Positions 33,600 through 44,639 of a DNA stretch of 64,000 nt are shown here, piece after piece. The position numbers and the translations under genes were made by a program. Under the pieces are notes generated by a model. It was given only the letters and a program-made list of their open reading frames with translations. It did no database searches and was not told the origin of the DNA. Location of the stretch: the NCBI GenBank assembly GCA_944470555.2, contig OX104127.1, forward strand, positions 56,018,140-56,082,139, in the 5' to 3' direction. Numbering within the stretch: the first letter of the stretch is position 1; each line of letters opens with the position of its first letter. Source of the DNA: Heterobilharzia americana. Lineage: Eukaryota; Platyhelminthes; Trematoda; Strigeidida; Schistosomatidae.

Positions 33600-34000
33600 G
33601 GAAAAAGCATTTGCAGTTTAAGTAGTTATTCATCGTGGACTGATATCAGTTGGAAGAACAACGAGAACCTGGGAGCGCTGGATAGCTATTTCGTCTGACT
33701 AGTATGGGACTCCTCAGCAGTGCGCACCCACGACCACGCACCACCATGGATCGAACCCGCCACCTTCCGGTTCTGTGGCAAGCACGTTAACATTGAGCCA
33801 TTGGAGCAGAATGCAATGGTCCATATTTCCAACTTACGTTAGCTTACGAAATAGCGCAACCGCCACCGAATGTCATTGTTGAGTAACTGTCCTCACGATC
33901 ATTAGGCTTTGCCCCCACCGGTCATGACTTCTCATTGGAACTTTGGGAATACCTCTCAAAGCTAGTCACCAATGAGCACCAGTTCAACTGAGATCGACAG
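33600..34000 (-). repeat. Complete family B unit
   Basis: Runs from the 3' end (TTATTCATCGTGGACTGATA) to the far end GGTGCTCATTGGTGACTAGC read on minus; about 390 bp, the best guide to unit length. A tRNA-like stretch lies in the middle (GTTCGATCCATGG). Confidence 0.83.
33675..33723 (-). ncRNA. Hammerhead ribozyme, family B (TAGCTA stem III)
   Basis: Minus: GCACTG-CTGAGGA-GTCC..AGAC-GAAA-TAGCTA-TC-CAGCGC; the listed arms and core match the copy at 20614. Confidence 0.86.
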
Positions 34001-34444
34001 CTGTATACTCCACTAATTTTTTGTAGTCAGGATAATGAGTAATGCTTTCAAACAACTGCGTCTTATGAACAGATAATCTAACAAGTCAGTATGTCTGTAT
34101 ATTTCCTAGAGAGGTGGAAGTTAGGGGAAAACAGATAAGCATTAAGTTTTACGTTTTTGTTTAAAATTAACTTTTTGTTTACCTTTTGAGTAATGTCTTT
34201 GCAAAAGATTCTTATAAGATGAGGCAATTCAAGTTAAATGAAAATTTACCCGAATCACCCGGGCACAATTCATGACAACACAAGAACGAATGTGAATAAA
34301 ACCATGATTGACCTTTACATTGATAAATTTTTGATTTATTCTGAAAGTTAGCCTTACAACCACTGACATTACCAATTAGGTGACTGTTTTTCGGTTGAAG
34401 GGGTAGTTTTCACATGAAATGAAGATATTTGATTGGTTATTTCA
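34001..34444. other. Nothing recognised
   Basis: AT-rich intron. Confidence 0.45.
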
Positions 34445-35200
34445 ATAACTATGCATTTCAGTCTGTCCTGTTATACGGTTGGGAGACAAGGCTGATAAAA
34501 GTAGAAGAAATGAAGCGACTACAAGGTTTTGATCATAGGCGTCTTCACAAAAATTTCTCGTGTTTGATGGAATCATCATGTGAGCAAGACAGGAAGTGAG
34601 CTGCTGCGCATACTGACCTACTACTTTCCTCAACATGCAATGTTGCGAGAAGCTGGATTAATTTGGAACAGGGTTTGGGGTGGCCAAACCAAGATCTGGC
34701 AAAAGTCGATGAAGTGTCTGACTGTTGGTCCGAGATGTAGACTGTCTGATTGGGGGTCATCGAGATGAAAGGAATCACTAGTTGAGGACTCTTGGTAACA
34801 ATATGGTGCAGATGTATTCATTATTCATTATTCTCTTACACAACTTTATCTAATTCGATACTACTCTTTTTTTGTAAACCTGCTCTTCATGTCTAGCAAC
34901 TTGAACCGATGCATTTGCGTACGAGGTTCTTCGTTGATTTCATCAGTGTGTTATTCAGTCGAGGAGAAGTCAAATCGAGTATCTACAAAGATGTTATTCA
35001 CCTACAGAATCAAACTTCAGACTAATTTCTCATCTATTCATGTATTCTTTTTTACTTTGTTTTTATCCTTTCCCCTAGTCGCTAAAAAAGGGAATTGCGT
35101 ACTATGCAGGTTTAATCTTTGTAGGGTTATGCATTAAAGTCTATCGCGATTTTATTCTCCTTCTAGCTAACATTGTTGTTTATTCAGTTATTCAGTCAGG
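34445..35200 (+). pseudogene. RTE family 2 3' fragment, decayed
   Basis: Shows the family 2 C-terminal motifs in broken frames: VLLYGWETRLIKVEE near 34465, LQGFDHRRLHKN near 34525, GGQTKIWQKSMKCLTVG near 34685 and a remnant of the final QWLE..L. The 3' UTR follows to about 35200; its end is uncertain. Confidence 0.7.
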
Positions 35201-35531
35201 CCTAAGACGATTACACTTTATCAGCTATTGGTCAAAGTTAAATAGAATATCATTCTGCTGAAGGAAGCATGATAGTTTCTTATGTAGTTGATATAATGTG
35301 AATAGCTGATGTGTATGTCAACTTTCAAAATTCACGTTGAGGGTAACTATGTTACTTGGAAACATAAATAACCGGGAAAGCGATAGATGATTTATTGAAA
35401 AGTCAAAAAGTGTACAAAGTTTCGTGGTGTATCTGTTCTTTCAGCATCCTTGGCACTGTTTTGGCCCTTTTGTTGAATGTGCATTTAGTCCTACAAGTAT
35501 ATATGAAACTCATACATATGATAACATGGTT
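35201..35531. other. Nothing recognised
   Basis: AT-rich intron before the RTE fragment. Confidence 0.45.
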
Positions 35532-35790
35532 TTTATTATTATTTTCCCTTGGGTTCCTAGTGGAACATAAGGCTTCAGAAGCATATAGCCATTCTACTCT
35601 CTTCTCTCCAGTCTTTTGAACCTGGCTCCACCACTTCCCACAACTTTTCACTTCTTCCTCATATGATCTCCTGCATGTCACCCTCACATCGGACGCTCAA
35701 CTCGTCATTTCCCTTTTGGATTCTAATCGAGAGCTTGGCCTGATGCGTGATTTCTCCAGTGGGCCTTCTCAGTGTATGTCCAATCCATGA
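35532..35790 (-). mobile_element. Short RTE family 1 3' fragment
   Basis: Plus-strand TTATTATTATTTTCCCTTGG then GTTCCTAGTGGAACATAAGG is the reversed 3' end. The match is lost after GTGTATGTCCAATCCATG. Confidence 0.85.
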
Positions 35791-35989
35791 GACATGATTT
35801 TTAGAGAACGTTTATTCTGGTATGTGTCATTTTCCCGGGGGATGATGATTTCACAACTCACAAATCCATCACAATACTCACTTCAATCCACAAGAAAATT
35901 GTTATCAGGGTTGGAGATGAACCACATAACATATTTTCGTACAGTTAGTTTGTTTGTACAACAAGTATTTGGATAACATAATTTAAAGA

Positions 35990-36490
35990 TTTGAAACAAG
36001 TAGTCCCTTTAAAAGATTTAAACAACGCAATGAGAGGATAGAGATTATTTGAAACAATATGATGTACATTCTCCCCTCGACAACCATGCAGGATAGTGCT
36101 CCAAGATACGTTTGGAAAGCGTGTGCTTTGTGCGGCCTATATAACTAGCTCCACAGGAGCAAGTAAATTTGTAGACAAATATCGAGGTGGCCCAAAGTGG
36201 CAACTTGTCCTTAAATGCACTCCGGAATAAATTGTTGACAAGAGAAGTTGATATGCAGTTTCGCAGAGAAGAATGTCTTCTTCAGTGATCTGGAAAGCCG
36301 ATTCTTCAGGATGTCTGCTGCCGTATCACCTTTAAAAAACAACGTTCATAAACAAGGTCTTCTTAGGAACTGTGAGTACTCGCTCCGTATTCTCGCTTAC
36401 TTTCAAGTTCTTATCGATAAATCTGGATGGATATCCATATGATGTATTAGCGCTGTACATTTCGAACAACCTGATCACACATGAACTTGT
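35990..36490 (-). pseudogene. PLE-E fragment with 5' terminal repeat, minus strand
   Basis: On minus, a hammerhead-like terminal segment (36436-36483) comes first. Then GYPSRFIDKNLKVSEN near 36430, RVLTVPKKTLFMNVVF near 36360 and, in other frames, VYKFTCSCGASYIGRTKHTL then SKRILEHYPAWL (36090-36165; GIY-YIG). Frames are broken. Confidence 0.75.
36436..36483 (-). ncRNA. Hammerhead-like motif in PLE-E 5' terminal segment
   Basis: Minus: CATGT-GTGATCA-GGTTGTTC-GAAA-TGTA(loop)TACA-TC-ATATG. Stem I is 5 bp including G-U, stem III is TGTA/TACA, GAAA and UC are in place, and the core again has the swapped C3-G8 pair. The best of the three copies. Confidence 0.55.
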
Positions 36491-38027
36491 CGAATACTTG
36501 ATATAAACATTAGAAAGGTTAATTAAGCCAATGTAATTATGATTAGGAAAGATAAAAAGGGCAAAACGAAGACAAAAGAGGTAAAATAATGATAATACTA
36601 ATCGATCAAATCATTATCATCAATAGTATGAAGAGAGTTGAACCTAACACTACCAGGGTGAGTTTAGTGTAAATACATAGAAGATGTTTAAACTAACGAA
36701 TAACAAGTATTTCGGTAAATCTAAATATTCGTACTTGACCTAACCTTTAAAGGACACTCTAGCAACGATCGGAATAACCAATTAGGTTTCTCCGTTTCGG
36801 TTCAGAAGGCAGATTTTCATGGAATAGAGAAATGTAATTGGCTACTTCAACAGTTGCTAGAATAACCCTTAAGTTCACTCTAAAATAACCAATTAAGTTG
36901 CTTTATTTTAAAAAAAAACACTTTCGTTTCAGCCTGAAGTGACAGAGAGAATAATGCGAGATACGAGAAAGCTACTAACGCAATGAGATGCTTTGACTAG
37001 ACATGTATAGAGAATGTTGCCCCTCAGAACCTGATACTTCACTGAGCTGCAAAAAAACAGAAACAAAGACCTTCCTGTGACTGAAAGTAGGACAACTTTA
37101 TTCGACAAAAAAAACATCATTTATGTACAGTTTACTCACAGAAAATAAAGCCACTATGTCAGAAGTTGGATTCTTATTTTCATTGATTAGCTATAGGATA
37201 TTCTTTTCCCTGCCCATATAGTACCATGAAACATCGATTAACGACGCTTCCTATCACAGCCAATTTATAGAAATCTTATTGGTAATTTTCTCGGTTTCTA
37301 GCATAGTCTTCAGTGTCACACTCTTTGTAGCAGTAAAACAAGTAACTTTAAAGGATGCCCTAGCAATGTTTGGAATAGCCAATGAACTTTGTCTAAATCA
37401 TCTTGAAAGGTAGATTTACATAAAATTAAAATGGAGGTGTAATTGATTATTTCACTGTTTATTGTGCTGACTTTTAGAGTCAATCGTAAAAAAAGTCTAG
37501 TTTGCGGTGACTATTGATGTCTTAGGTTAAAAAGGACTGAGGTGTATTATTTAGGTGGTATATACAAGCAAACTTACTAGAGTATTTCCCTTTCGCTAAC
37601 TGAAATAACTAAGTTTGTTTGTTAACTAAACAACGGGAGTAAAAAATCAATTTCTTCCGCTGGAATTGTCAAGCAAAAAACAATTATCTACATGTTTTAA
37701 AAGTTGATTATTTCATAATTATTGTAAAAAATACTCTAACTAACAAATAAAATGTGTTAAATTATGTATACTGATTTCATTATGCATATAAATTATCTTA
37801 CTAGGGAGTATAACTTTTACTTATTGTTTTCACGGTGCACTTCAGTTGTTCAATGGAGCCAGATATCTTCTTAAGAAATAGAGTTTTCAAGTACTTCTTC
37901 CTGAATGTATAGATGTGGTTATTATCAAAAAATTTATGACGCATTACTATCGTTTGATGGTGGCCGCACTATGCCAAACTACAGCCTCCTCAGGTAATCG
38001 TACTAGTTGTCAGTTGTCATTTACTTA
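36491..38027. other. Intron with faint short repeat
   Basis: No gene. A block with AATAACCAATTAGGTTTC ... GGCAGATTTTCATGGAATAG ... TAATTGGCTACTTCAACAG (36772-36860) has a weak echo at 37370-37460 and at 34373-34440. Confidence 0.35.
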
Positions 38028-38990
38028 TTAGTCCTATAGGTTCCTAGTGAAACATATGGCTTCAGTAGCACGTCACCATTTCACTCTGCTCTCTGCAGTC
38101 TTTTCGACCTGGCTCTACCACTCCCAGCAAGCTTTCATTTCTTCCTCACACACCATCTCCTCCATGTTATCTTCGCCTCAGACACCCAACTCATCACTTC
38201 CCATTCGGTTCCCACTTGACGGCCTGGCGCTTCTTCTCAGTGTATGTCCAATCGAATCCAATCCATCTCGACTTTCTTCTGCATATTCGTTGGGCGAAAG
38301 GTTCTTGGTTGGTTCGTTGTCAGCCAGCCAGAGTTCCTCCTTGCTTATTCTTATTATTCTGGCCATCTGATCTCCATCTTCAGTATCGAGTAAGTGTAGA
38401 CAGCAGGTGCTGATGATGCGTGTCTCCAGTTTGTCGGAAATGCTTTTCGTAATGCGCCAAGTCTCTCAACCATCAGATAGATGCACTGACTTGACTGACA
38501 TTAGTGTTGAGAATTCGGATGTTGTTCACTTTTTATGCTGAGTGCAGTTCAGTGTACTGTAGTGCAATGCAGTGCGGAAGATCTCCACACTGGTTTCAGG
38601 TTGATGAACACCTGTCTTGCTGTCTTTTCGATCCTGGCTGGCTTTGACGTCCTCGTCTGTGCCTGTGCCGCCTTTGGTTGAAACGATTCTGCCTAGGTAG
38701 GTAGGTGAGGGAGACAACTTCCTTTAGATTTCTCCCACTAATGGTGATTGGTGCTTATTGTTGTTATTGATTGGGTATCTTCATCACCTTTGTCCTATCT
38801 ACGTTCATCTGAAGGAAGTCCCGTCTTCGCTGCCTTGCGTCTTCTGCCAACTGGTTATTTTTTCTCTGTAAGTCTTCTAGTTTATGCAGCAATATATTAG
38901 ACATAAATTATCATCGGCGAAATCGAAATATTCTAGGGTCTTTCCATCGGTCCAGCCAGCGTATGCCTATCTTCTCACTCCCCACAGTTC
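38028..38990 (-). mobile_element. 5'-truncated RTE family 1 copy
   Basis: Reversed 3' end starting CCTATAGGTTCCTAGTGAAAC and extending to the region just downstream of the RT catalytic motif (AATTATCATCGGCGAAATC at 38908). It ends about 100 bp before the arrestin exon 39092-39151. Confidence 0.85.
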
Positions 38991-39091
38991 TCAGTGGTAC
39001 GGAACAAGTGTGGTTTCATAGATGATGGCAATTAGCAATCAGCTGAAACTCGATAGAAATAATAAAATGTAAATTTTGATCACCTGCTTAC

Positions 39092-39151
39092 CTTATGACC
39101 TTCGGCAGGATTCGGTTGAATCGTAACTGAAGAAGGAGATGTTGGCGGTAA
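39092..39151 (-). CDS. Arrestin exon (segment after PF.F.I, 20 codons)
   Basis: A 60-bp exon in phase 0 at both ends. The acceptor is TTTTTTGTTTTATTCTAG and the donor AAG|GTAAGC. It reads LPPTSPSSVTIQPNPAEGHK, corresponding to the conserved arrestin stretch [20 protein letters not shown] directly after the PFTFEI motif that ends the previous exon. Homology, phase and order all agree with the exon at 50726-51116, about 11.6 kb upstream in the gene. It is too short for ordinary ORF listing. The flanking intron holds RTE, hammerhead repeat and PLE copies. Confidence 0.9.
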
Positions 39152-39599
39152 CTAGAATAAAACAAAAAAGGGAAGAAATAACGTAACATTAATAGTGAAC
39201 ATCCATTGAAGAAAGTAATCTTCAGTCATACAGTGAATTTCCCTTACGAATTTCATCAGTGTTTTATCAAAGAAACATTTCAAGATGTGTCGAATTCATT
39301 TTGTATGATTTAAATCTTCCAAATACGTGCAGTTTAGTAGTGAAATCAACACAAGAAGCATCCTTCACAGGAAATATATTATTATATGAAAAACCTCACG
39401 ACCTAATCAATCAATACCAGGTTATATCATACTATTTAACTGATCACTGAAATACGTAATAAAACGTAGTAATAGATTGGGAGCATGACTACAGTTCAAG
39501 GTGACAGGGAATCTGATTGAAGGTGGAGAAAAATAATGTATAAATTGAGTGAATTAATGGCCGAAGAATAAAACAGATAGGCTTGAAAACAGAGAATAA
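39152..39599. other. Arrestin intron, nothing recognised
   Basis: Starts with the pyrimidine tract of the 39151 acceptor (minus). Confidence 0.5.
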
Positions 39600-39985
39600 A
39601 ATATATTGTATTTTGAGGTGAATAGGGATTTGATTATTAAGGTAGTATTCATTACTGACTGATATGCGTTAGAGAACCACTGAAACCCCAGAAACACTGC
39701 AACTGTTTTGTCCTAGAATGATGCTCCACAATAGTATGCGTCAACAACCTCACTGGGGACCCAGTCCATGACCTTAAGGTCTCGTAGAGAACTCAGTAAC
39801 CATGCGGTCACTGGGTCGGAGTTCAGTAGTCTCCAATTTCCTATTTCTGTCAGCTCGTAATATAGCGTGACTGTTATCCGCTTCACTTTCGTCTGGTTGG
39901 CACTACAGGTTATGGCCTCTTATCAGAGCTCATCAGAGCCAGCAATCTATTGGAACTTTATCTACTGATTGTCTAGAAAGTTATG
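39600..39985 (-). repeat. Old family B unit
   Basis: Reversed family B order is clear (GGTAGTATTCATTACTGACT, CTGTTTTGTCCTAGAATG, GGTCACTGGGTCGGAGTTCA), but the ribozyme is decayed. Confidence 0.68.
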
Positions 39986-40544
39986 TTGAAGTCGACAGTA
40001 GGACCTATATCAAACAACTTGTACTGGATACTGACAGCTTGTTGGAAAGAATTTTTAAATTAAGTGAATAAGAGATTTAGAGCATATGAATCTCATCCCA
40101 CAGTAAGCTTATTTGACAATATTCACTGGAGTTTCATGTAGAATGTGAAAACCTACGAATACCTTAAGCAGTATAAGTAATAATTAGCGTATCTTTACCA
40201 ATGCTAACTCATTCTGCATAAAAGATTATGGTGGGGAAGTGGTGAGTTTATATTAGATGTTAAGAATAAATATTTTCTACTGTCAATCAAATTTTCTCCT
40301 TCTTCAGCAGAAAAACATCCTGAAAAATACCTAACTTCATCAATTCAAATATATGATTAATGTTAGTGAATATTTTACTTCAGTCAAGAATAAGTTACTA
40401 AGTTGTTATGTAATACCTTTCAAAATTATCATGTAAAAAGTCTACATTGATTCATTGTGGTCGTGAAATAACGCTACCTGATTCGCTGTACCACATGTAA
40501 CAACTGGTAATTCAGATAAAAAGTCAACAAGAACCAATAGTATA
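39986..40544. other. Nothing recognised
   Basis: AT-rich intron. Confidence 0.45.
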
Positions 40545-40572
40545 GTAATGATGGGTAGTGGTTAGTAGTAGA

Positions 40573-40617
40573 ATCCAGGATGCACATTTCGTCCTATTTG
40601 GGACTCATCAGCTGGAT
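40573..40617 (-). ncRNA. Hammerhead ribozyme, family A, intact core
   Basis: Minus: ATCCAG-CTGATGA-GTCC..AGGAC-GAAA-TGTGC-ATC-CTGGAT. The core is identical to the consensus; the cleavage triplet is AUC. Confidence 0.9.
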
Positions 40618-40895
40618 GTACCTGCCTCACAGTGAGTAATGATGCTCCCACCAGGATTCGGACTCTGGAGCAATGACTCCAAAAGCAAGAGCGTTATCCA
40701 CTACACCACCAACCAGCGATAGCCACTTCTTATGCGATGGGTATGGTTTTTTTAGTGTTATTACTTGTATTACACCATCGTTGATTAGACCGAAGTGATC
40801 AGTCTCTGTTGGCATATGGGCCCTTGTGCAGGATGCCTCGATATTGCCTGTGTTCTAATCATGTGTAGTAATGATGGATAGTGACTATCAGTGGA

Positions 40896-40940
40896 ATCCA
40901 GGATGCACATTTCGTCCTATTCGGGACTCGTCAGCTGGAT
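40896..40940 (-). ncRNA. Hammerhead ribozyme, family A, intact core
   Basis: Minus: ATCCAG-CTGACGA-GTCCCGAATAGGAC-GAAA-TGTGC-ATC-CTGGAT. Second member of the tandem pair. Confidence 0.9.
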
Positions 40941-41080
40941 GTACCTGCCTCCCAGTGAGTGATATCTAGGAATCCGCACAGGAGCCTATATGCCAATACA
41001 GACTGGTCAATTCGGTCCAGTCAACGACGGCATAATACAAACAATAACACTAAGAACTAATAGGTTTAATAACTGCTAAA

Positions 41081-41589
41081 ACAATCAATAAGAGACTAAA
41101 ATACATGAAACTTGTTGTAGTAACCGTAAATATTGATTTATTAGTCTGAGATAACTCAAATCCCTTACTTGGAAACCGAACTGCATACTGAAATCGAAAA
41201 AGAATTTTTTTTTCAAAGGTTTTCCTACTTTCAATGCACAGATGTTCAAAGATTTTTAAAAAATTACAGTTAACATACCGGCTGCTTCATAAATAATGGA
41301 TACAAACAAGGAGGAACTGATGACATAATCGAAAATGGTTATCATGATCACGTCATAAAGAAAAATATGATTATAAAAGCGGCAAGAAAAGATATTTCAA
41401 TGGCTAGAAGAAAATCCCCATTTATTCGGGTACAATTAAGAGGTGATATAAGTAACAAGATGTAAATTCACAAACTAAGCAGATTAATTCAAAGAACTTT
41501 AAATGTTGATAAACTAAAAATCACATTTTTCACACCCCTGGTGGGGATATTGAAACAGAAAAAAGAATCCAACCGTGAGGTTTGTGGAG
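41081..41589. other. Nothing recognised
   Basis: AT-rich intron; a chance pair of splice-like sites at 41169-41187 is discussed under rejected items. Confidence 0.45.
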
Positions 41590-41945
41590 ATTTATCAACT
41601 AACTTCAAGCTGGAATTCATCATGGAATGACACTACTTGGAGAAACATCCGGAATCTGGGAGCATTAGACAGCCGTTTCGTCCTACTATACGACTCATCA
41701 GCAGTGCGCACCCATGACAGAAGTGGGAAATATGGACTACTGGATTCCAACCCAGTGGCTCAATGGTAACGTCCTGGCCATGGAACCTGAAGGTCCTGGG
41801 TTCTAACCCTGGAGGGTGAGGTCATGAGGGCGCACTCTTAAGGAGTCCTCTACTAGGGCGAAGCGGTTGTCCAGTGCTCCTAGGTTTCTCATGTTCCTCC
41901 AACTGATGTTAGTCCATTATGAATTTCAACCTGAAATAAAAACTG
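41590..41945. repeat. Back-to-back pair of family B repeats
   Basis: The minus unit with an intact hammerhead (41662-41707) faces a plus unit (41720-41940) whose ribozyme near 41850 is decayed (CTTAAGGA, GAAG). Confidence 0.8.
41662..41707 (-). ncRNA. Hammerhead ribozyme, family B, intact core
   Basis: Minus: GCACTG-CTGATGA-GTCGTATAGTAGGAC-GAAA-CGGCTG-TC-TAATGC. Three firm stem II pairs. Confidence 0.8.
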
Positions 41946-42517
41946 TCTACACTGGTCTCTTCTTCTTGTGCCAATCAGTTCCACTACTCTTGTGGAGCCA
42001 GTTAAATTGGCCGTTGATTTGGGAACTGAATTTTCCTTCCTCACAAACATCTACCAACGTGGTTACTGACTTCATATTAGCATACTTAGTTCAAAAAAGC
42101 CAAAAGGAATAAATGAACCAGTCAAGTTCCATTATTTACCCAGTTCTTATAAATTTGCCATAAGGTACCCGACTGTTAATCTTTCAGACAACAGAAGCAG
42201 TAGTAATCAGGACCAAACAATATGAGTTATGTGCTAGAAAAAAGTAACTAATGTCTTTAAGACTACCTTAGCCCTATTCAGGACTCACAAATTTCTTAGA
42301 AACGTACACCAAGGAATCTAATTTTCTAATTCCATAAGCTAGATGTCCCTTCATACTTATAATCTGAAATAGTTTTATCACAAATTAACCTAATATGATA
42401 GCTAACATGAGTAGCATTCTGTCAAGCTACTTCACCTCAAATTTTCTTTCGTAGTTTGTTTCATTTAGTTCTCATAATCACCTTTCTATTGTTTTAGTAA
42501 ACTTACAGCATACTATA
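41946..42517. other. Nothing recognised
   Basis: AT-rich intron. Confidence 0.45.
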
Positions 42518-43460
42518 TTATTATCTTTCCCTTGGATTCCTAGTGGAACATAACCCGTCAGTAGCACACCTCCATTCCACTCTCTTCTCTCCAGTCTTTT
42601 GAACCTGGCTCCACTACTGCCGACAAGCTTTCATTTCTTCCTCACATGATATCCTCGATGTCATCCTCAGCTGCGAGGCCTAGCTCGTCGTCTCCCCTTC
42701 GGATGCCACTCATGCGCTTGGCCTGACGCATGATGCCCCCAGTCGGCCTTCTCAGTGTACGCCCAATCCATCTCCACTTTTGTCTTCTGTATATGTGTTG
42801 GGTGATAGGTTCTTGGTTGGTTCGTTCTCACAGTGGGTTCCTTCTTGCTTATTCTTATCATCCTGGCCATCTGATCTTCACTAACGAGTGGGCCAGCGTA
42901 GGCAGTTGTTGATGAATATCTATAGTTTGTTGGAAATGCCTATCGTAAAGCGCCGTCTCTCAACCATCACATAGAAGCACTAACGACTGATATTGTTTTT
43001 TTTGAAAATCCAGATCTTGTTCTCAATTTATGCTGACTACAGTGAAGAAGATCTCCACACTGGTTTCAGGTTGATCAACACCTGTCTTGCTGTCTTTCCG
43101 ATCCTGACGGGCTTTGACGTCCTCGTCTGTGCCTGTGCCATCTGCAGTTGAAAGGATGCTGCTTTGCCTAGGTAGGTGGGTAGGTGGGTATGTGAAAGAG
43201 ACTACTTCCTTTACGTTTCTCCCGTTGATGGTGATTGAAGCTAGTTGCTGTTGTTGTTGTTTTGGGTTGGTTGGGTATCTTCAACACCTCTATCTTCTCT
43301 ACATTCACTCGAATTCCCGTCTTCCTTGGTTGCCCTTCCTCTTCTGTCAACTTGTTAGTTTTCGCCTGTAGATCTTCAAGTATGTGTGACACTAGACATA
43401 AATCATCATCGGTGAAATCCAAATTGTGTCGGATCTTTTCCCATGTCCAGCGTATCCTAT
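42518..43460 (-). mobile_element. 5'-truncated RTE family 1 copy
   Basis: Reversed 3' end CCCTTGGATTCCTAGTGGAAC to AATCATCATCGGTGAAATCC (RT catalytic region) near 43400. Stops and indels throughout. Confidence 0.85.
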
Positions 43461-43479
43461 AGCTAAACATATACTAGAA

Positions 43480-43735
43480 GCTAACCAGAGGATAAACATG
43501 AAAACAGCCTTTAAATTACTACATAAAAGTGGTCCGAGCCGAGTGCTTTAATTGATTGAAGCTCTTGTCATCCGTAAATTCAAACCCCTTGCTTTATGTA
43601 TACAAAAGCAATTTGTACTCACATTGGACCTACTTTGGTAGTATTGATTTTAATTTTCATACCAAGAGTTACGTGACTAACGCTTTTTTCTTATTTTCTC
43701 CCTTCCTATTCCTATGTTTCCTATTAACTTCATTG
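43480..43735 (+). pseudogene. PLE-E 3' coding end
   Basis: MKTAFKLLHKSGPSRVL (43498-43548), stop, then LIEALVIRKFKP and CIQKQFVLTLDLLW: the end of a PLE protein, like 55907-56060. The 3' region is split by an SM-alpha-type repeat (43740-43994) and resumes at 44006. Confidence 0.75.
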
Positions 43736-43739
43736 ATAC

Positions 43740-43994
43740 TCATCATTACTATACATAATTAAAAACACAGGCAATATCGAGGCATCAGCACAGGATCCCA
43801 CATGTCGACAGAGACTGATCAATTCGGTCCAATCAACGACGATGCAATAGGCTCTGGTGTTCGAAGCTCCCGAATTCCAGTCCCGGTAGGGATATTATTA
43901 CTCACTGGAAGGCAGGTACATCCAGCTGAAGAGTCCCAAATAGGACGAAGTGTGCATCCTGGACTCTACTGCTAGCCATTATCCATCATTACTA
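43740..43994 (+). repeat. Family A repeat inserted in PLE-E, with target duplication
   Basis: An 11-bp direct repeat TTCATTGATAC flanks it (43729-43739 and 43995-44005). The hammerhead at 43919-43964 has core CTGAAGA and stem II, but the box is GAAG instead of GAAA, so it is probably weak or dead. Confidence 0.78.
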
Positions 43995-44005
43995 TTCATT
44001 GATAC

Positions 44006-44170
44006 GTTTAGTAAATTTTCATATAAATAATACGACAAGTTCATGTGTGTGATCAGATAGTTCAAAATGTATAGCGCTAATACATCACGACATGTTTCAG
44101 ATAATCTTCATCTTCTCATTACGCTGTTTAGATTTATCAAAGGGATCAGTTGCTTCAAATAAGAATTTTC
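44006..44170 (+). mobile_element. PLE-E 3' terminal segment after the repeat insertion
   Basis: TTTTCATATAAATAATACGA then the hammerhead-like block and CAGATAATCTTCATCTTCTC, matching 56128-56250 of the other PLE-E copy. Confidence 0.75.
44042..44094 (+). ncRNA. Hammerhead-like motif in PLE-E terminal segment
   Basis: CATGTGT-GTGATCA-GATAGTTC-AAAA-TGTA(loop)TACA-TC-ACGACATG. Stems I and III pair; the core reads GUGAUCA, which is CUGAUGA with the C3-G8 pair swapped, and the GAAA box has become AAAA. Confidence 0.5.
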
Positions 44171-44639
44171 TAAAACTCACAAACAAGCTGTCTAGACAGA
44201 TAGAATCTGTCCGATAAATTTAATTTTCATATGTTATCAACTTGTCAAGTAAAACGTTGCATAATTCGAGATATGAACTCAACTGATTTGCTCATGCAGA
44301 TGAAACCACAGGGTAAAGGAGATGAAGATTTTTATAATACTCACCTTAACTACCTGTTCGTCGTGGTAATTCACAGTGTAAGCTGCTATTGTATCACGAG
44401 CATCGGAGTGTAAAGTCGTAGTGTTGGCTAAACGGGCTTAAACAGCAGCGTCAGTAGTCCCACGGTGATGCTAACTTCTCTGTAGGAGGGGGTTAGAAAA
44501 GGTCAGACAAGGAAACAACATAGTCTTCCCTGTCCTGCAGTACTCTAGTGTTAGTGAGATGGGTTTTTCTAGTCCAGAGTTAATACAATAAGTTCTCAGT
44601 CAAATAATCCTACCCTTCTTGCATCTGTCATCTCCCGTG
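44171..44639. other. Nothing recognised; may include RTE family 2 leader
   Basis: The GC-richer stretch from about 44415 precedes the endonuclease start of the family 2 copy. Confidence 0.4.

Larger units (their letters stand above)
40545..41080 (-). repeat. Tandem dimer of family A repeat with two intact hammerheads
   Basis: Two head-to-tail units on minus; the second is partial. The ribozymes are 323 bp apart, which gives the monomer length. The tRNA-like part lies between (GTGTAGTGGATAACGCTCTTG and GAGTCCGAATCCTGGTGGGA as read on minus). Confidence 0.87.

Noticed and set aside
36772..36860. A faint short repeat recurring at 34373 and 37370.
   Set aside because: Similarity is too weak by eye to define a family; kept only as a note.
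41169..41187. A 19-bp micro-exon candidate on minus with good acceptor (TTCTTTTTCGATTTCAG) and donor (GTAAGG).
   Set aside because: The exons on either side (50726 and 39092) join in phase 0 with continuous arrestin homology; 19 bp would break the frame.
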